A DNA stretch of 64,000 nt from Kitasatospora sp. DSM 101779 (GTDB lineage Bacteria; Actinomycetota; Actinomycetes; Streptomycetales; Streptomycetaceae). Under the pieces are notes generated by a model. That model did not search any database. It had not been told where the DNA came from and saw nothing but the letters and a program-made list of their open reading frames with translations. The translations under genes were made by a program, and so were the position numbers. Within the stretch, counting starts at the first letter, position 1, and each line of letters opens with the position of its first letter. Below are positions 25,153 to 34,142 of this stretch, one piece after another. The DNA is taken from contig NZ_JAHTIK010000001.1 of the NCBI RefSeq assembly GCF_025655475.1, positions 2,566,259 through 2,630,258 of the forward strand. The letters run 5' to 3'.

Positions 25153-25818
25153 ATGCCCCACACCCCCGCCGCCGTCCTGTTCGACATGGACGGCACGCTC
25201 GTCGACACCGAACCGCTCTGGTGGCAGGCCGCCGCCGAGACCGCGGCGGCACTCGGCCTCGCCCTGACCGAGGACGACCTGCCCGAGGTGCTCGGCCGGG
25301 CCGCCGAGCACACCGCCGCCCACCTGCACCGGGCGAGCGGCACGGACCGGGCCGAGGCGGAGCTCGTCGAGCAGCTCAACCGGTCGTTCGCCGGCAAGGT
25401 CGCCGCCGAGGTCGTCCCGCGGCCGGGCGCCCTCGACCTGCTCGCCGCCCTGCGCACCGCCGAGGTGCCCACCGCGCTGGTCTCCGCCTCGCCGCGGCGC
25501 GTCGTCGACCTGGTGCTGGGCGCCATCGGCGACCGCTGGTTCACCACCACCCTCGCCGCCGAGGACACCGAACGCACCAAGCCCGACCCGGACCCGTACC
25601 TCGCCGCCGCCGCCCGCCTGGGTCTCGACCCGGCCGCCTGCATCGCCGTCGAGGACAGCCCGGCCGGGGTCGCCTCCGCCGCCGCGGCGGGCTGCGCGGT
25701 GCTCGCCGTGCCGTCCACCGTCCCGATCGCGGCGCACGGCCGGATCACCCTCCTCGACAGCCTCGAAGACGCGGACGTGGCCCTGCTGCACGCCCTCGCC
25801 GCCGCCCGGCCGGCCTGA
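25153..25818 (+). CDS. HAD-family phosphatase (beta-phosphoglucomutase-like)
   Basis: A 221-residue class I HAD hydrolase. Motif I FDMDGTLVDTE has both Asp residues, motif II is VSASP, the lysine lies in TKPDPDPYLAAA, and motif III is AVEDSPAGVASA. A helical cap follows motif I. Unlike the hydrolase at 34240 it keeps the second Asp, so it is an ordinary phosphatase or phosphomutase-like enzyme, not a phosphonatase. It follows the importer after 98 nt and overlaps the next start (TGATG). Substrate unknown; a role in the phosphonate pathway is only suggested by position. Confidence 0.88.
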   Translation: MPHTPAAVLFDMDGTLVDTEPLWWQAAAETAAALGLALTEDDLPEVLGRAAEHTAAHLHRASGTDRAEAELVEQLNRSFAGKVAAEVVPRPGALDLLAALRTAEVPTALVSASPRRVVDLVLGAIGDRWFTTTLAAEDTERTKPDPDPYLAAAARLGLDPAACIAVEDSPAGVASAAAAGCAVLAVPSTVPIAAHGRITLLDSLEDADVALLHALAAARPA

Positions 25819-26138
25819 TGCCGTACCTGCTGCTCGCACTCGCCATCGCCAGCGAGGTCTGCGCCACCAGCCTGCTCAAACTCACCGACGGCTTCAGCCG
25901 GTTGTGGCCGAGCATCGGGGTGGCCCTGGGCTACGTGCTCTCCTTCCTGCTGCTCGGCCGCGCCCTGAAGCACATCCCCGTGTCCGTGGCGTACGCCGTC
26001 TGGTCCGGCGCCGGCACCGCCGCCGTCGCCGCGATCGGCGCCACCTTCTTCGCCGAACCCCTGGGCCGCCTCCAGTGGCTGGGCATAGCCCTGGTCATCG
26101 CGGGCGTCGTCGTCATCAACCTCCGCGGCGGCCACTGA
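25818..26138 (+). CDS. Small multidrug resistance (SMR) family transporter
   Basis: A 106-residue membrane protein with four helices, working as a dimer to exchange cationic drugs or guanidinium-like compounds for protons. The essential membrane glutamate is in LALAIASEVCATSLLKL (Glu13, equal to Glu14 of EmrE). The YVLSFLLLGRALKHIPVSVA and AYAVWSGAGTAAVA helices are conserved. It is coupled to the HAD gene by a one-base overlap. Its 3' end overlaps the convergent membrane-protein gene by 23 nt. Whether it exports drugs or metabolites cannot be told. Confidence 0.9.
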   Translation: MPYLLLALAIASEVCATSLLKLTDGFSRLWPSIGVALGYVLSFLLLGRALKHIPVSVAYAVWSGAGTAAVAAIGATFFAEPLGRLQWLGIALVIAGVVVINLRGGH

Positions 26139-27231
26139 CGTCGGCGCGGGCGGGCGGCGGCGCGGCCTCCCGCGGTGACGGCACCTCGGCCGGACCGACA
26201 AGAGACGCGGTGGGACCGGCCGGCGCGGACGGCCCGACCGGCGGGGCGTACCCCAGGAGCATCCCGGGGACCTGGGTGGCCAGCAGGACGACAGGGGCGA
26301 TCAGCGCCAGCATGTCGGCATCGATCCCGGCCCGGCCCGCCGCCAGCAGGATGCCCAGGCCGACCAGCAGGGCGGCGACGACGGCCAGCGCCCGCACCCC
26401 GGGACGTGAACCGGCGACCACCGGCGCGGGGCCTGCCTGCCCCGGAGAAAGGGCCAACGGGCACACCTCGGACACGGCCCGGATCCGCTCGAGCTCCGCG
26501 GCCGTCCCGGCCGCGTCCGACCGCCCCTGCAGCAGGTCCTCCAGTGCTGCGTCCAGCGCGGCCGCAGCCGCTCCCGCCTCGGCGACCAGCTTCTGCCGCA
26601 TCCCGGCACGGAGCGAGACCCCGTACCGGGCGTCCCGGTCGAGTGCCTCCGCCACCCGGCCGACGGCCTCGTCGAGTGCCGCCCGTGTCCCGCGGGTCGC
26701 CGCCGCCAGGTCCTCCGCACAGGCCAGCAGCGCCATGGTGACGGCGAAGTCCACGAACTCACGGCTGTAGCGGCGTCCGACGGCGATGCGGTCGAGCCGG
26801 AGCAGCGCGAGGCACATTCCCAGCAGGCAGAAGGCGGGGAGGACAACCACGAAGAGGACGAGCCGGGTCGGTCCCAGCGCGTACCAGGCGACCAGCGCGG
26901 CGGCGAGGGGCAGCAGCGCGACGACGGCCACCCACACGCGCTCGACCTCGCTGCGACGCTCCACGGCCCACCAGCCGGCCAGCCGTTCCTCCAGCACCGT
27001 GCTCGGGCCGCGCACCGCGGCCGGCAGATGATCCCGGTTCACTCCTGCGCACCTGGCCTTCGCCCTTCGGGCCGCCGCCCCGGAGCGGCCCGCGCCCGGC
27101 CGGAACAGCAGCCGTCTGCCCCGACCTCGCAGCAGCACCGTCTCGCCGCAGAGAAGGAGGCCGACCAGCGGGCCGAAGACCGCGAACCACAGCGGCAGCA
27201 GCGTGCCGTAGAACCATCCGAGCACCGTCAT
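26116..27231 (-). CDS. Hypothetical multi-pass membrane protein
   Basis: I do not recognise a named family. The 371-residue protein has an N-terminal hydrophobic segment (FAVFGPLVGLLLCGETVLL), a paired hairpin (VWVAVVALLPLAAALVAWYA and VLFVVVLPAFCLLGMCLALL), a long soluble helical stretch rich in Ala and Glu (residues about 165-260, possibly coiled coil), and two C-terminal helices (LAVVAALLVGLGILLAA and MLALIAPVVLLATQVPGMLL) ending in a Pro/Ala tail. It looks like a membrane-tethered helical protein. It overlaps the SMR gene tail-to-tail. Confidence 0.65.
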   Translation of the reverse strand: MTVLGWFYGTLLPLWFAVFGPLVGLLLCGETVLLRGRGRRLLFRPGAGRSGAAARRAKARCAGVNRDHLPAAVRGPSTVLEERLAGWWAVERRSEVERVWVAVVALLPLAAALVAWYALGPTRLVLFVVVLPAFCLLGMCLALLRLDRIAVGRRYSREFVDFAVTMALLACAEDLAAATRGTRAALDEAVGRVAEALDRDARYGVSLRAGMRQKLVAEAGAAAAALDAALEDLLQGRSDAAGTAAELERIRAVSEVCPLALSPGQAGPAPVVAGSRPGVRALAVVAALLVGLGILLAAGRAGIDADMLALIAPVVLLATQVPGMLLGYAPPVGPSAPAGPTASLVGPAEVPSPREAAPPPARADVSGRRGG

Positions 27232-27366
27232 GGCGTCAGCCTCCCGCACGGGTCGGACAGTCGGCGGCGCCTTGTGACCCGCCGGTTCGGCGCAGGGTTC
27301 GCGGTTCGCCCGACGGCACGTCATGTCGCGTTCACGCAGGGGCCGCCGGGGGCCGGGTCAATGGTC

Positions 27367-27386
27367 CGAGTTGTTCAGCCAACTCG
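27367..27386 (+). promoter_or_regulatory. Inverted repeat upstream of phosphodiesterase-phospholipase operon
   Basis: CGAGTTG-TTCAGC-CAACTCG, perfect 7-bp arms, 40 nt before the GTG at 27427. Its AGTTG-n4-GCCAACT core (27369-27384) is identical, apart from the four central bases, to the core of the importer operator at 20900-20915. It may be a third site for the same regulator. Chance cannot be excluded. Confidence 0.5.
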
Positions 27387-27426
27387 AACCAGCTGCACCA
27401 AGGGCGGTGCGGCGGACAGGACTTCC

Positions 27427-28833
27427 GTGGCGACAGGCTCGACGCTCGTCATCGCGACGCCGGCGAACCCGACCGAGGGCGACCGGATCACCTTCCACTG
27501 GACGACCGGCTCCCCGGACCCGAAGAACTGGGTGGGGATCTACGACGGCACCCGGCAGCCCGGCAACGGGTCCTCGCTGCTGTGGAAGTACACACCGGGC
27601 GGCGCCGGGGACGTCCAGTTGGACACCTCGGCGCTGACCGGCGGCCCGTACACCGCTTACCTGTTGGCCAAGGACGGCTACGGCATCCTGGCGCAGACCG
27701 CCCCGTTCACCTTCCGTCCGAAGCCTGCGGCGCCGCGGCCGCACGCGGTGGTGGACGCCCTGACGACCGCGCAGTCGGCGCCCGGCGCCACGGTCTCGGT
27801 GAAGCTGGCCGGCCTGTGGGTGAAGGGCACCGGCACCGCCGTGTACCGCAAGGTCTCCGGCGACTCCTGGCTGTCGGTGGCGGCCGACGGCACGGTGAGC
27901 GGCACCGCGCCGGCCGCGCAGGCGCACCCCGCGCTGGTCACCGTCGGTATCAAGGACCCGGCGGGCGCCACCGACACGGTGACCGTGCAGATCCCGGTCC
28001 GCGACCCGGCCGGCCCGCTCACCCTCAAGGCCGCGACCTGGAACCTGGCGAACGCCGGCGCGGCGTTCACCGACGCGGTCGAGAAGCAGCTGGCCGCCGT
28101 CCTCACCCAGGGCCTGGACGTGGTCGCCCTGCAGGAGACCGCCGGCACCGCCGCCCGGACCCTGGCGACCGCACTCGGCTGGTACGCGTACCAGAGCTCC
28201 GGCAGCGTGGGCATCCTCAGCCGCTGGCCGCTCGCCGCGGTCACCGCGCCGACCGCCTCGCTGCCCGCCGCCGGCGCCACCGTGCAGCTGCCGGGCGGCC
28301 GTACCGTCCGCTTCTGGGCCGCGCACCTCGACGAGGCGAACTACGGCCCGTACGCGATCCAGGACGGGCAGACCGCCGCCCAGGTGCAGGCCGCCGAGGC
28401 CGCCTCGACCCGCGGCAGGCAGGCCGCCGCGCTGGCCGCCGCCGTGCAGGCCGACATCGCCGCCGGGCAGCGGGTGGTGCTCGCCGCCGGCCTCGCCTCG
28501 CCCTCGCACCTGGACTGGACGGGCCAGGGCGGCCGTCCGGCGCTCGCCTGGCCGGTCACCACCGCCCTGCGGGACGCCGGTCTCACCGACGCCTACCGCA
28601 GCGCGCACCCGGACCCGGTCGCCTCCCCCGGCAACACCTGGTCGCCGACCCGGACGGTGCGCGGCAGCAGGCCGGAGCCGCAGGACCGGATCGACCAGGT
28701 CCAGTTCGCGGGCGCGCTGACCCTCGTCGAGGCGCACACCCTCGCCACCGGCTGGCCGCAGGCCGAGCCGAACGCCGCCGCCAACGGCTGGCCGAGCGAC
28801 ACCGCCGCCGCCGTCGCCACCTTCACCCTCTGA
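27427..28833 (+). CDS. Endonuclease/exonuclease/phosphatase family phosphodiesterase
   Basis: A 468-residue predicted phosphodiesterase. Residues 1-100 form a beta-sandwich (PANPTEGDRITFHWTT; KNWVGIYDGTRQPGNGSSLL). A second Ig-like or putative-Ig segment spans about 105-200, and the EEP catalytic domain follows: LKAATWNLANAG, VVALQETAG, GILSRWPL and RFWAAHLDEANY. Catalytic positions look partly divergent: the usual GDFN strand reads LAAGLASPSHLDWTGQGG. No signal peptide is visible from the GTG at 27427 (AGGA 6 nt upstream), odd for a partner of an exported phospholipase; the start may be further upstream. It overlaps nothing and leads into the phospholipase gene after 11 nt. Confidence 0.8.
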   Translation: MATGSTLVIATPANPTEGDRITFHWTTGSPDPKNWVGIYDGTRQPGNGSSLLWKYTPGGAGDVQLDTSALTGGPYTAYLLAKDGYGILAQTAPFTFRPKPAAPRPHAVVDALTTAQSAPGATVSVKLAGLWVKGTGTAVYRKVSGDSWLSVAADGTVSGTAPAAQAHPALVTVGIKDPAGATDTVTVQIPVRDPAGPLTLKAATWNLANAGAAFTDAVEKQLAAVLTQGLDVVALQETAGTAARTLATALGWYAYQSSGSVGILSRWPLAAVTAPTASLPAAGATVQLPGGRTVRFWAAHLDEANYGPYAIQDGQTAAQVQAAEAASTRGRQAAALAAAVQADIAAGQRVVLAAGLASPSHLDWTGQGGRPALAWPVTTALRDAGLTDAYRSAHPDPVASPGNTWSPTRTVRGSRPEPQDRIDQVQFAGALTLVEAHTLATGWPQAEPNAAANGWPSDTAAAVATFTL

Positions 28834-28844
28834 GAGGCCGTGCC

Positions 28845-30797
28845 ATGACCCCCCAGCTCAGCCGCCGCAGCTTCGTCGCCGCGACGGCGGCCACCGGCGC
28901 GGCCGCCGCCGTCGGCCTGCCCGCCACGGCCGCCCGGGCCGCCGCTGCGACCGGTTCGATCGCCGATGTGCAGCACGTGGTGATCCTCATGCAGGAGAAC
29001 CGCTCCTTCGACCACTACTTCGGCACCCTGAACGGTGTCCGAGGCTTCGCCGACAAGCAGGCGCTGCAGTTCCCGGACGGCACCGACGTCTTCCGCCAGC
29101 CGGACGCGGGCCGCAGCGACGGCGGCGTGATGCTGCCGTTCCGGATGGACACCACCACGTACAACGCGCAGAACGCCGGCGGCCTCGCGCACGACTGGGC
29201 GACCGGCCACCAGGCCATCAACGGCGGCGCGATGAACAAGTGGATCGCCGCCAAGGGCGAGCGCGCCATGGGCTACTTCACCCGCGAGGACCTCCCCTAC
29301 CAGTACGCGCTGGCCGACGCCTTCACGCTCTGCGACGCGTACTTCTGCTCGATGGCCGGCCCGACCGACCCCAACCGGCTCTACCTGTGGACGGGCACCG
29401 CCGGCCCGGGCCGGGACGGCACCACCGGCCCGTGGATCGACAACACCCCCGTCACCGACAACCCCGTCGCGGACTGGACGACCTACGCCGAGCGGCTGCA
29501 GACCGCCGGGGTGAGCTGGCGGGTCTACCACAACCCGAGCAAGGACGACCGCACCGGCGACTACGACGACAACGCGCTCTCCTACTTCAAGCAGTTCCAC
29601 ACCTTCCCCGCCACCGACCCGCGGTACGTCAACGCGATGACGAAGTGGGACCTCACCGCCTTCGACCAGCACTGCAAGGACGGCACCCTGCCGACCGTCT
29701 CCTGGCTGGTCGCGCCCTACCTGTTCTGCGAACACCCCAGCGCCAGCCCGGACTACGGCGCGCACTGGGTCAACACCGCACTGCAGTCGCTGATGTCGAA
29801 CCCGGCGGTCTGGCAGCACACCGTCTTCCTGGTGATGTACGACGAGAACGACGGCTACTTCGACCACGTCGTCCCGCCCACCCCGGAGCCGGGCACCCCG
29901 GAGGAGTACACCCAGGGCCGGGCGATCGGCCTGGGCAACCGGGTGCCGCTCTGGGTGGCCTCGCCCTGGTCGCGCGGCGGCTGGGTGAACTCGCAGGTCT
30001 TCGACCACACGTCGGTGCTGCGCTTCCTGGAGCTGGTGACCGGCGTCCAGGAGCCGAACATCTCCGCGTGGCGGCGGTCCGTCTGCGGCGACCTCACCAG
30101 CTGCCTCGATTTCACCGCACCGGACTTCAGCATCCCCGCGCTGCCCGACACCGTCGCCCTGATGGCCAAGGCGGACGCCGGCGCCAAGCTGCCCGCGGTC
30201 AAGCTGCCCGCCACCGGGGCACAGGCGATGCCCGCCCAGGAGCCTGGCGGCCGCCCGCACCGGAAGCTGCCGTACCGGCCGTGGGCGGACGCCGCGGTTG
30301 ACCGCGGCACCGGCGCGATCACCTGCACCCTGGCCAACTCCGGTGCGGTGGCCTTCCCGTACACCGTCTACCCGAACATCCTGCTGCCGTTCGCCGGCAC
30401 CCCGTACACCGTCCCCGCCGGCGCGAGCCGCACGTACACCTGGGACGCCGCGTCCACCGACGGCCGCTACGACTTCACCGTGCACGGCCCGGACGGCTTC
30501 GTCCGCCGCTTCGCGGGCACCGTGGTGCGCGCCCCGCAGGACGACGTCGCCGTGCCGTCGGTCACAGCCACCCCGGGCACCGGCAGCATCACGCTGCGGC
30601 TGGCCAACGAAGGCCGCACCGAGTGCTCCTTCACGCTGACGCCGAACGACTTCGCCGGCACCGCCCGGACGGTCTGGGTCGCCCCCGGCTCCGCCGCCAC
30701 CGTGGACTGGCCGCTCGACCAGGGCCGCTACGACGTGGTGGTGACCGCCGGCACCGGCACCCGCTTCCTGCGCCGGTACGCGGGCACCCTGCACTGA
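28845..30797 (+). CDS. Phosphocholine-type phospholipase C, Tat-exported
   Basis: A 650-residue secreted enzyme that splits phospholipids and releases phosphorylated head groups. The Tat signal SRRSFVAATAATGAAAAVGL is followed by AARA. The catalytic phosphoesterase domain contains HVVILMQENRSFDHYFGTLN, YFCSMAGPTDPNRLYLWTG, and MYDENDGYFDHVVPP, all characteristic of the PlcN/PlcC type. Two C-terminal beta domains of the DUF756 type follow (NSGAVAFPYTVYPNILL; LANEGRTECSFTLTPND), as in full-length family members. GAGAGG lies before the ATG. Cotranscribed with the phosphodiesterase, which could process its products, so the pair probably scavenges phosphate. Confidence 0.93.
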   Translation: MTPQLSRRSFVAATAATGAAAAVGLPATAARAAAATGSIADVQHVVILMQENRSFDHYFGTLNGVRGFADKQALQFPDGTDVFRQPDAGRSDGGVMLPFRMDTTTYNAQNAGGLAHDWATGHQAINGGAMNKWIAAKGERAMGYFTREDLPYQYALADAFTLCDAYFCSMAGPTDPNRLYLWTGTAGPGRDGTTGPWIDNTPVTDNPVADWTTYAERLQTAGVSWRVYHNPSKDDRTGDYDDNALSYFKQFHTFPATDPRYVNAMTKWDLTAFDQHCKDGTLPTVSWLVAPYLFCEHPSASPDYGAHWVNTALQSLMSNPAVWQHTVFLVMYDENDGYFDHVVPPTPEPGTPEEYTQGRAIGLGNRVPLWVASPWSRGGWVNSQVFDHTSVLRFLELVTGVQEPNISAWRRSVCGDLTSCLDFTAPDFSIPALPDTVALMAKADAGAKLPAVKLPATGAQAMPAQEPGGRPHRKLPYRPWADAAVDRGTGAITCTLANSGAVAFPYTVYPNILLPFAGTPYTVPAGASRTYTWDAASTDGRYDFTVHGPDGFVRRFAGTVVRAPQDDVAVPSVTATPGTGSITLRLANEGRTECSFTLTPNDFAGTARTVWVAPGSAATVDWPLDQGRYDVVVTAGTGTRFLRRYAGTLH

Positions 30798-30802
30798 CGT
30801 CC

Positions 30803-30850
30803 CGCCCTGCGGGGCGCCCGGCGGCTCACCGCAGGGCGCCCCGCAGGGCG
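30803..30850. terminator. Inverted repeat between phospholipase and GH3 genes
   Basis: CGCCCTGCGGGGCGCC (30803-30818) pairs perfectly over 16 bp with 30835-30850, with a 16-nt loop. The right arm lies inside the last codons of the GH3 gene (stop at 30826). It probably terminates transcription from both sides. Confidence 0.7.
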
Positions 30851-32061
30851 GCGATCCGGGCGGTCGCGGTGGTGAAGCCGACCCGGTCCAGCCGGCCGTC
30901 GGCCAGTGCCCCGGCCAGTGCCTGCGCCGCCATGTCGCCCTGCTCGGCGTCCCGCGCCGAGCAGAGCATCAGGTCCATGCCGGCCGCGGCGGCCGCCACC
31001 GCCCGCTCGCCGGTGCCGCCGAAGCCGTTCAGCGCCCCGGCCTCCAGGGCGTCCGTGATTGTCACCCCGCGAAAGCCCAGCCGCTCGCGCAGCTCGCCGC
31101 CCACCACGGCCGGCGACAGCCCGGCCGGCCGCTCGCCGTCCAGCGCCGGATAGACCGCCCAGGAGAGCATCACCAGCGGCACCCCCACCGCCAGCGCCGC
31201 ACGGTAGGGCTTCTCGTCCACCGACCGCAGCCGCTCCAGCGACACGGGCAGGCTCACCGGCCCGGTGTCCGTGTTCATCCCGGCCGGCGCCGTGCCCAGC
31301 CCCGGGAAGTGCTTGACCGTCGCCGCCACCCCCTCCTGCCGCTGGGCCACCGCGAACGCCGCCGCCAGGTCGGCCACCCTGGCGGGGTCCTGGCCGTACG
31401 AGCGCTGCTTGGCGTCGATGAAGTTGCCCGGTGTCTCGTACACGTCCAGCACCGGCGCGAGGTTGACGTTCAGACCGGCGGCGGCGAGGTTCTTGCCCGC
31501 CTCCGTGCCGGTGCGGGCGGCCACCGCCACGGCGTCCGCGGACTCGCCGACCGCCCGCGCCGACAGTTCCGGCGCGCCCGGCAGCCGCCGGACCTTGCCA
31601 CCCTCCTGGTCGGTCATCAGCAGCAGCGGCGCCGCCACCGGGCTCTGCCGCTGTGCCTCGCGCAGCCGCTCCACCGCCGTCCGCAGCGTGGCGATGTCCG
31701 GGATGTTGTCCTTGAAGAAGATCACCCCGGCGGCCCGCCCGCCGCGGACGGCCGCCAGCACCGACTCGGGGACGACCGGCCCCGGGTAGGAGTACACGAT
31801 CCGCTGTCCGGCCAGCTGCTCGTCGGTCGCCGGCCCGGCCGCCGGGGGCGTCAGCGTCTGCCAGGACGGCTCCGCCGAGTCGGCCGATCCGGACGAGGGC
31901 GGCTGCGACGGGCTCATCAGGGCTCTCCTCGGGCTCGAAGCGGACGGCGCCCCCGGCCGCAGGGCCGCGGACGACTGCCCGGCACTGGTCTGCGGCACGG
32001 TCGCGCAGGCCGCCATCAGCATCACCAGGGAGACGATCAACCAGCGGGCATGCGACGACAC
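30826..32061 (-). CDS. GH3 beta-N-acetylhexosaminidase-like lipoprotein
   Basis: A 411-residue exported glycoside hydrolase. The signal peptide LIVSLVMLMAACA has a lipobox-like MAAC, so it is probably membrane-anchored, followed by a Ser/Pro-rich linker to about residue 75. The GH3 barrel shows LLLMTDQEGGKVRRLPG, LNVNLAPVLDV, VAATVKHFPGLGTA and GVTITDALEAGAL, matching NagZ-type enzymes; the conserved Asp of TDALEAG is the expected nucleophile. The likely substrate is peptidoglycan amino sugar. The start ATG at 32061 gives the signal sequence directly. Confidence 0.9.
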   Translation of the reverse strand: MSSHARWLIVSLVMLMAACATVPQTSAGQSSAALRPGAPSASSPRRALMSPSQPPSSGSADSAEPSWQTLTPPAAGPATDEQLAGQRIVYSYPGPVVPESVLAAVRGGRAAGVIFFKDNIPDIATLRTAVERLREAQRQSPVAAPLLLMTDQEGGKVRRLPGAPELSARAVGESADAVAVAARTGTEAGKNLAAAGLNVNLAPVLDVYETPGNFIDAKQRSYGQDPARVADLAAAFAVAQRQEGVAATVKHFPGLGTAPAGMNTDTGPVSLPVSLERLRSVDEKPYRAALAVGVPLVMLSWAVYPALDGERPAGLSPAVVGGELRERLGFRGVTITDALEAGALNGFGGTGERAVAAAAAGMDLMLCSARDAEQGDMAAQALAGALADGRLDRVGFTTATARIAALRGALR

Positions 32062-32191
32062 GGGCGCCCTCCTCGGCTGCGACCGGTCCGGCCGCCCCCC
32101 TCACGCTAGACCGCGCCGCCCGCGTCGCCGCCCGAGCCACGCACGCCGTCCGGGCGACACCGCACGGGTGCACCCGGGTGCGGACGCCCCC

Positions 32192-32605
32192 TCAGCGCAG
32201 GTCGGCCCAGGTCACCTTCCCGCACGCCGTCGGCGCCGTCCCCCACCGGTCCGCCAGGGTGTCGACCAGGGCGAGCCCGCGGTGGCACTCGTCGTCCTCG
32301 GCCGCGGTGAGCAGCGTCGGCGGCGTGCGGCAGGCGTCCTCGACGCTGATCCGGACCCGGCCGTCGAGCCGGCGGCGGACGGCGACCCGGATCCGCCGCC
32401 CGCCGCAGTGCCGGACGCTGTTGCCGACCAGTTCGGAGACCACCAGTTCGGCGTCCTCGACGAGCGCGGCCAGCCCGAGGTGGTCGAGACGGGCCCGGAC
32501 GAGACCGCGGGCGAGCTGTGCCGACCGCTCCTCGCACGGCAGTTCGGCCGCGGCGGGCGGAGCCTGGCGCGTCACGGCGGTCGATGACCTCGCGGCGGTC
32601 GTCAT
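32192..32605 (-). CDS. Serine-kinase-like ATP-binding protein (RsbW/anti-sigma type)
   Basis: A 137-residue GHKL ATPase domain protein. The N-box ELVVSELVGNSVRHCGG, the G1-like strand VRISVEDAC, and a later HRGLALVDTLADRWGT are those of the many streptomycete RsbW/SpoIIAB-like proteins, which bind or phosphorylate anti-anti-sigma factors. No sigma factor gene is adjacent. It is divergent from the NsdA-like HTH/TPR regulator 194 bp away, an arrangement common in Streptomyces development and secondary metabolism loci. Partner unknown. Confidence 0.85.
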   Translation of the reverse strand: MTTAARSSTAVTRQAPPAAAELPCEERSAQLARGLVRARLDHLGLAALVEDAELVVSELVGNSVRHCGGRRIRVAVRRRLDGRVRISVEDACRTPPTLLTAAEDDECHRGLALVDTLADRWGTAPTACGKVTWADLR

Positions 32606-32799
32606 GGGTCGCTCCTGCTCTCCCGGGACGGCGGGTGACGCGGCCTGCCGCCGGCGGGGGGAAACCGGGGCAGGCCGCGGGGAGCCGCCGGATCCAGTCC
32701 CTCCAACGGCTCACGTTCAGTCAACTCGTTTACTCCACAGGAGAGAACAGTCCATGCTGTGGACAGGGTTGAACCGGTTGAACACGAGTCGAGGCCGAC

Positions 32800-34128
32800 A
32801 TGGGACGACGCACGCGTACACCGAACGCCGCTCTCGCCGCGCTGATGCGCGAGGCGGACTGGGGCAACGACCAGCTCGCCCGGGCGGTCCGCCGCACCGG
32901 CGCGGAGGCGGGGCTCAGACTCACGTACGACAAGACCACCGTGTCGCACTGGCTGGCCGGGTCCCGGCCGCGCGCGGAGGTCGCCGGGGTCGTGCGGGAG
33001 GCGTTCGCGCGGCGGCTGGGCCGGCCGGTGGCGGCCGAGGAGACCGGGCTCGGCGCCCGCGAGGCCACCGACCCGGTCACCGGGCTGGTGGCGCTCGGCC
33101 GGGCCGACATGGACCCGTCCCGCCGCAGCGTGCTGGCCGCCGGCCTGTACTCGGCGGCGCTCGCGGTGCCCGGCTTCGGCGAGGCGGCGGAGCGGATCGA
33201 CCGGGCGGCCGCGGGCCGCACCGTGCGGATCGGCGACGGCGAGGTGGCCACCGTCCGGACGATGACCGACCGGCTGGCCGGGATCCTGGACGAGCTGGGG
33301 GCCGCGCACGCCCGCCCGATGATGGCGAGCTTCCTGGTGAACAGCGTCGGCCCGTGGCTGCAGGCGGCCGGCAGCGACCGGTCGAAGGGCGAAATGCTCT
33401 CCGCCGCCGCGGACCTGACCTACCTGGCCGGCTGGTCCGCGGTGTACGAGCTCGCGCAGGGCCTCGGCCAGTCGTACTACGTCCAGGCGCTGCGCCTCGC
33501 CGACCAGGCCGGCGACCACGTGACGTACTGCCGCACGCTGCGCGGCATGTCGCTGCAGGCGTCCAGCCTGGGCCACGGGCCGCGCGCCCTGGAGTACGCG
33601 GACTCGGCGGCGCAGGCCGCGCCCGCCGCCGGTCCCCGTCTCACGGCCTTCCTGCGCGGCCAGCAGGCGCACGGCGCGGCGATGGTGAAGGACCGGCGGC
33701 AGGCCTTCGCCCGGCTCGCCGAGACCGAGGCGGCGCTCTCCCGGGCGGACGGCCGCAACGACGCCGTCGGCGGCTACGACCTGGCGGCCTACCAGTTCCA
33801 CCTCTCGCACGTGCTGTACGAGCTGGGCGACCTGCCGGGCTCGATCTCGGCGCTGCAGACCTCCAACCGGGTGCGGCCGCGGGCGGAGCGGCAGGGCCGC
33901 GTGCACGGCCTCGGCCTGCTGGCCCGCCGCCAGATGGAGCACGGCCACGTCGAGGCCGCCGCAGCGACCTGGTCGTCCTTCCTGGACGACTACGCCGGGA
34001 TCAGCAGCGTCCGCGGCGACGAGCACTTCGGCGCGCTGCGCAGCGGCCTGCGCCCGCACCTGGGCAACCGGACGGTCGCCCACCTCGACCAGCGGGCCCG
34101 CGTGGTGGCCCGGCTGAAGGCGGCCTGA
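32800..34128 (+). CDS. NsdA-like HTH/TPR transcriptional regulator
   Basis: A 442-residue regulator. The N-terminal helix-turn-helix reads ALAALMREADWGNDQLARAV, then YDKTTVSHWLAGSRPRAEVA. The remaining 330 residues are all-helical tetratricopeptide-like repeats (YELAQGLGQSYYVQALRLAD; RALEYADSAAQAAP; FLRGQQAHGAAMVKDRRQAF). This layout is that of NsdA-type proteins of Streptomyces, which repress development and antibiotic production; the identity is by layout, not proof. The DPSRRSVLAAGLYSAALAVP stretch is often mis-called a Tat signal in this family, but it lies internally. Confidence 0.8.
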   Translation: MGRRTRTPNAALAALMREADWGNDQLARAVRRTGAEAGLRLTYDKTTVSHWLAGSRPRAEVAGVVREAFARRLGRPVAAEETGLGAREATDPVTGLVALGRADMDPSRRSVLAAGLYSAALAVPGFGEAAERIDRAAAGRTVRIGDGEVATVRTMTDRLAGILDELGAAHARPMMASFLVNSVGPWLQAAGSDRSKGEMLSAAADLTYLAGWSAVYELAQGLGQSYYVQALRLADQAGDHVTYCRTLRGMSLQASSLGHGPRALEYADSAAQAAPAAGPRLTAFLRGQQAHGAAMVKDRRQAFARLAETEAALSRADGRNDAVGGYDLAAYQFHLSHVLYELGDLPGSISALQTSNRVRPRAERQGRVHGLGLLARRQMEHGHVEAAAATWSSFLDDYAGISSVRGDEHFGALRSGLRPHLGNRTVAHLDQRARVVARLKAA

Positions 34129-34142
34129 CGGCCGGCCGCAGG

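Noticed and set aside
25153..25818. HAD protein as the phosphonatase of the importer operon.
   Set aside because: It keeps both Asp residues of motif I (DMDGT), unlike phosphonatases; the DMAGT protein at 34240 is the better candidate.
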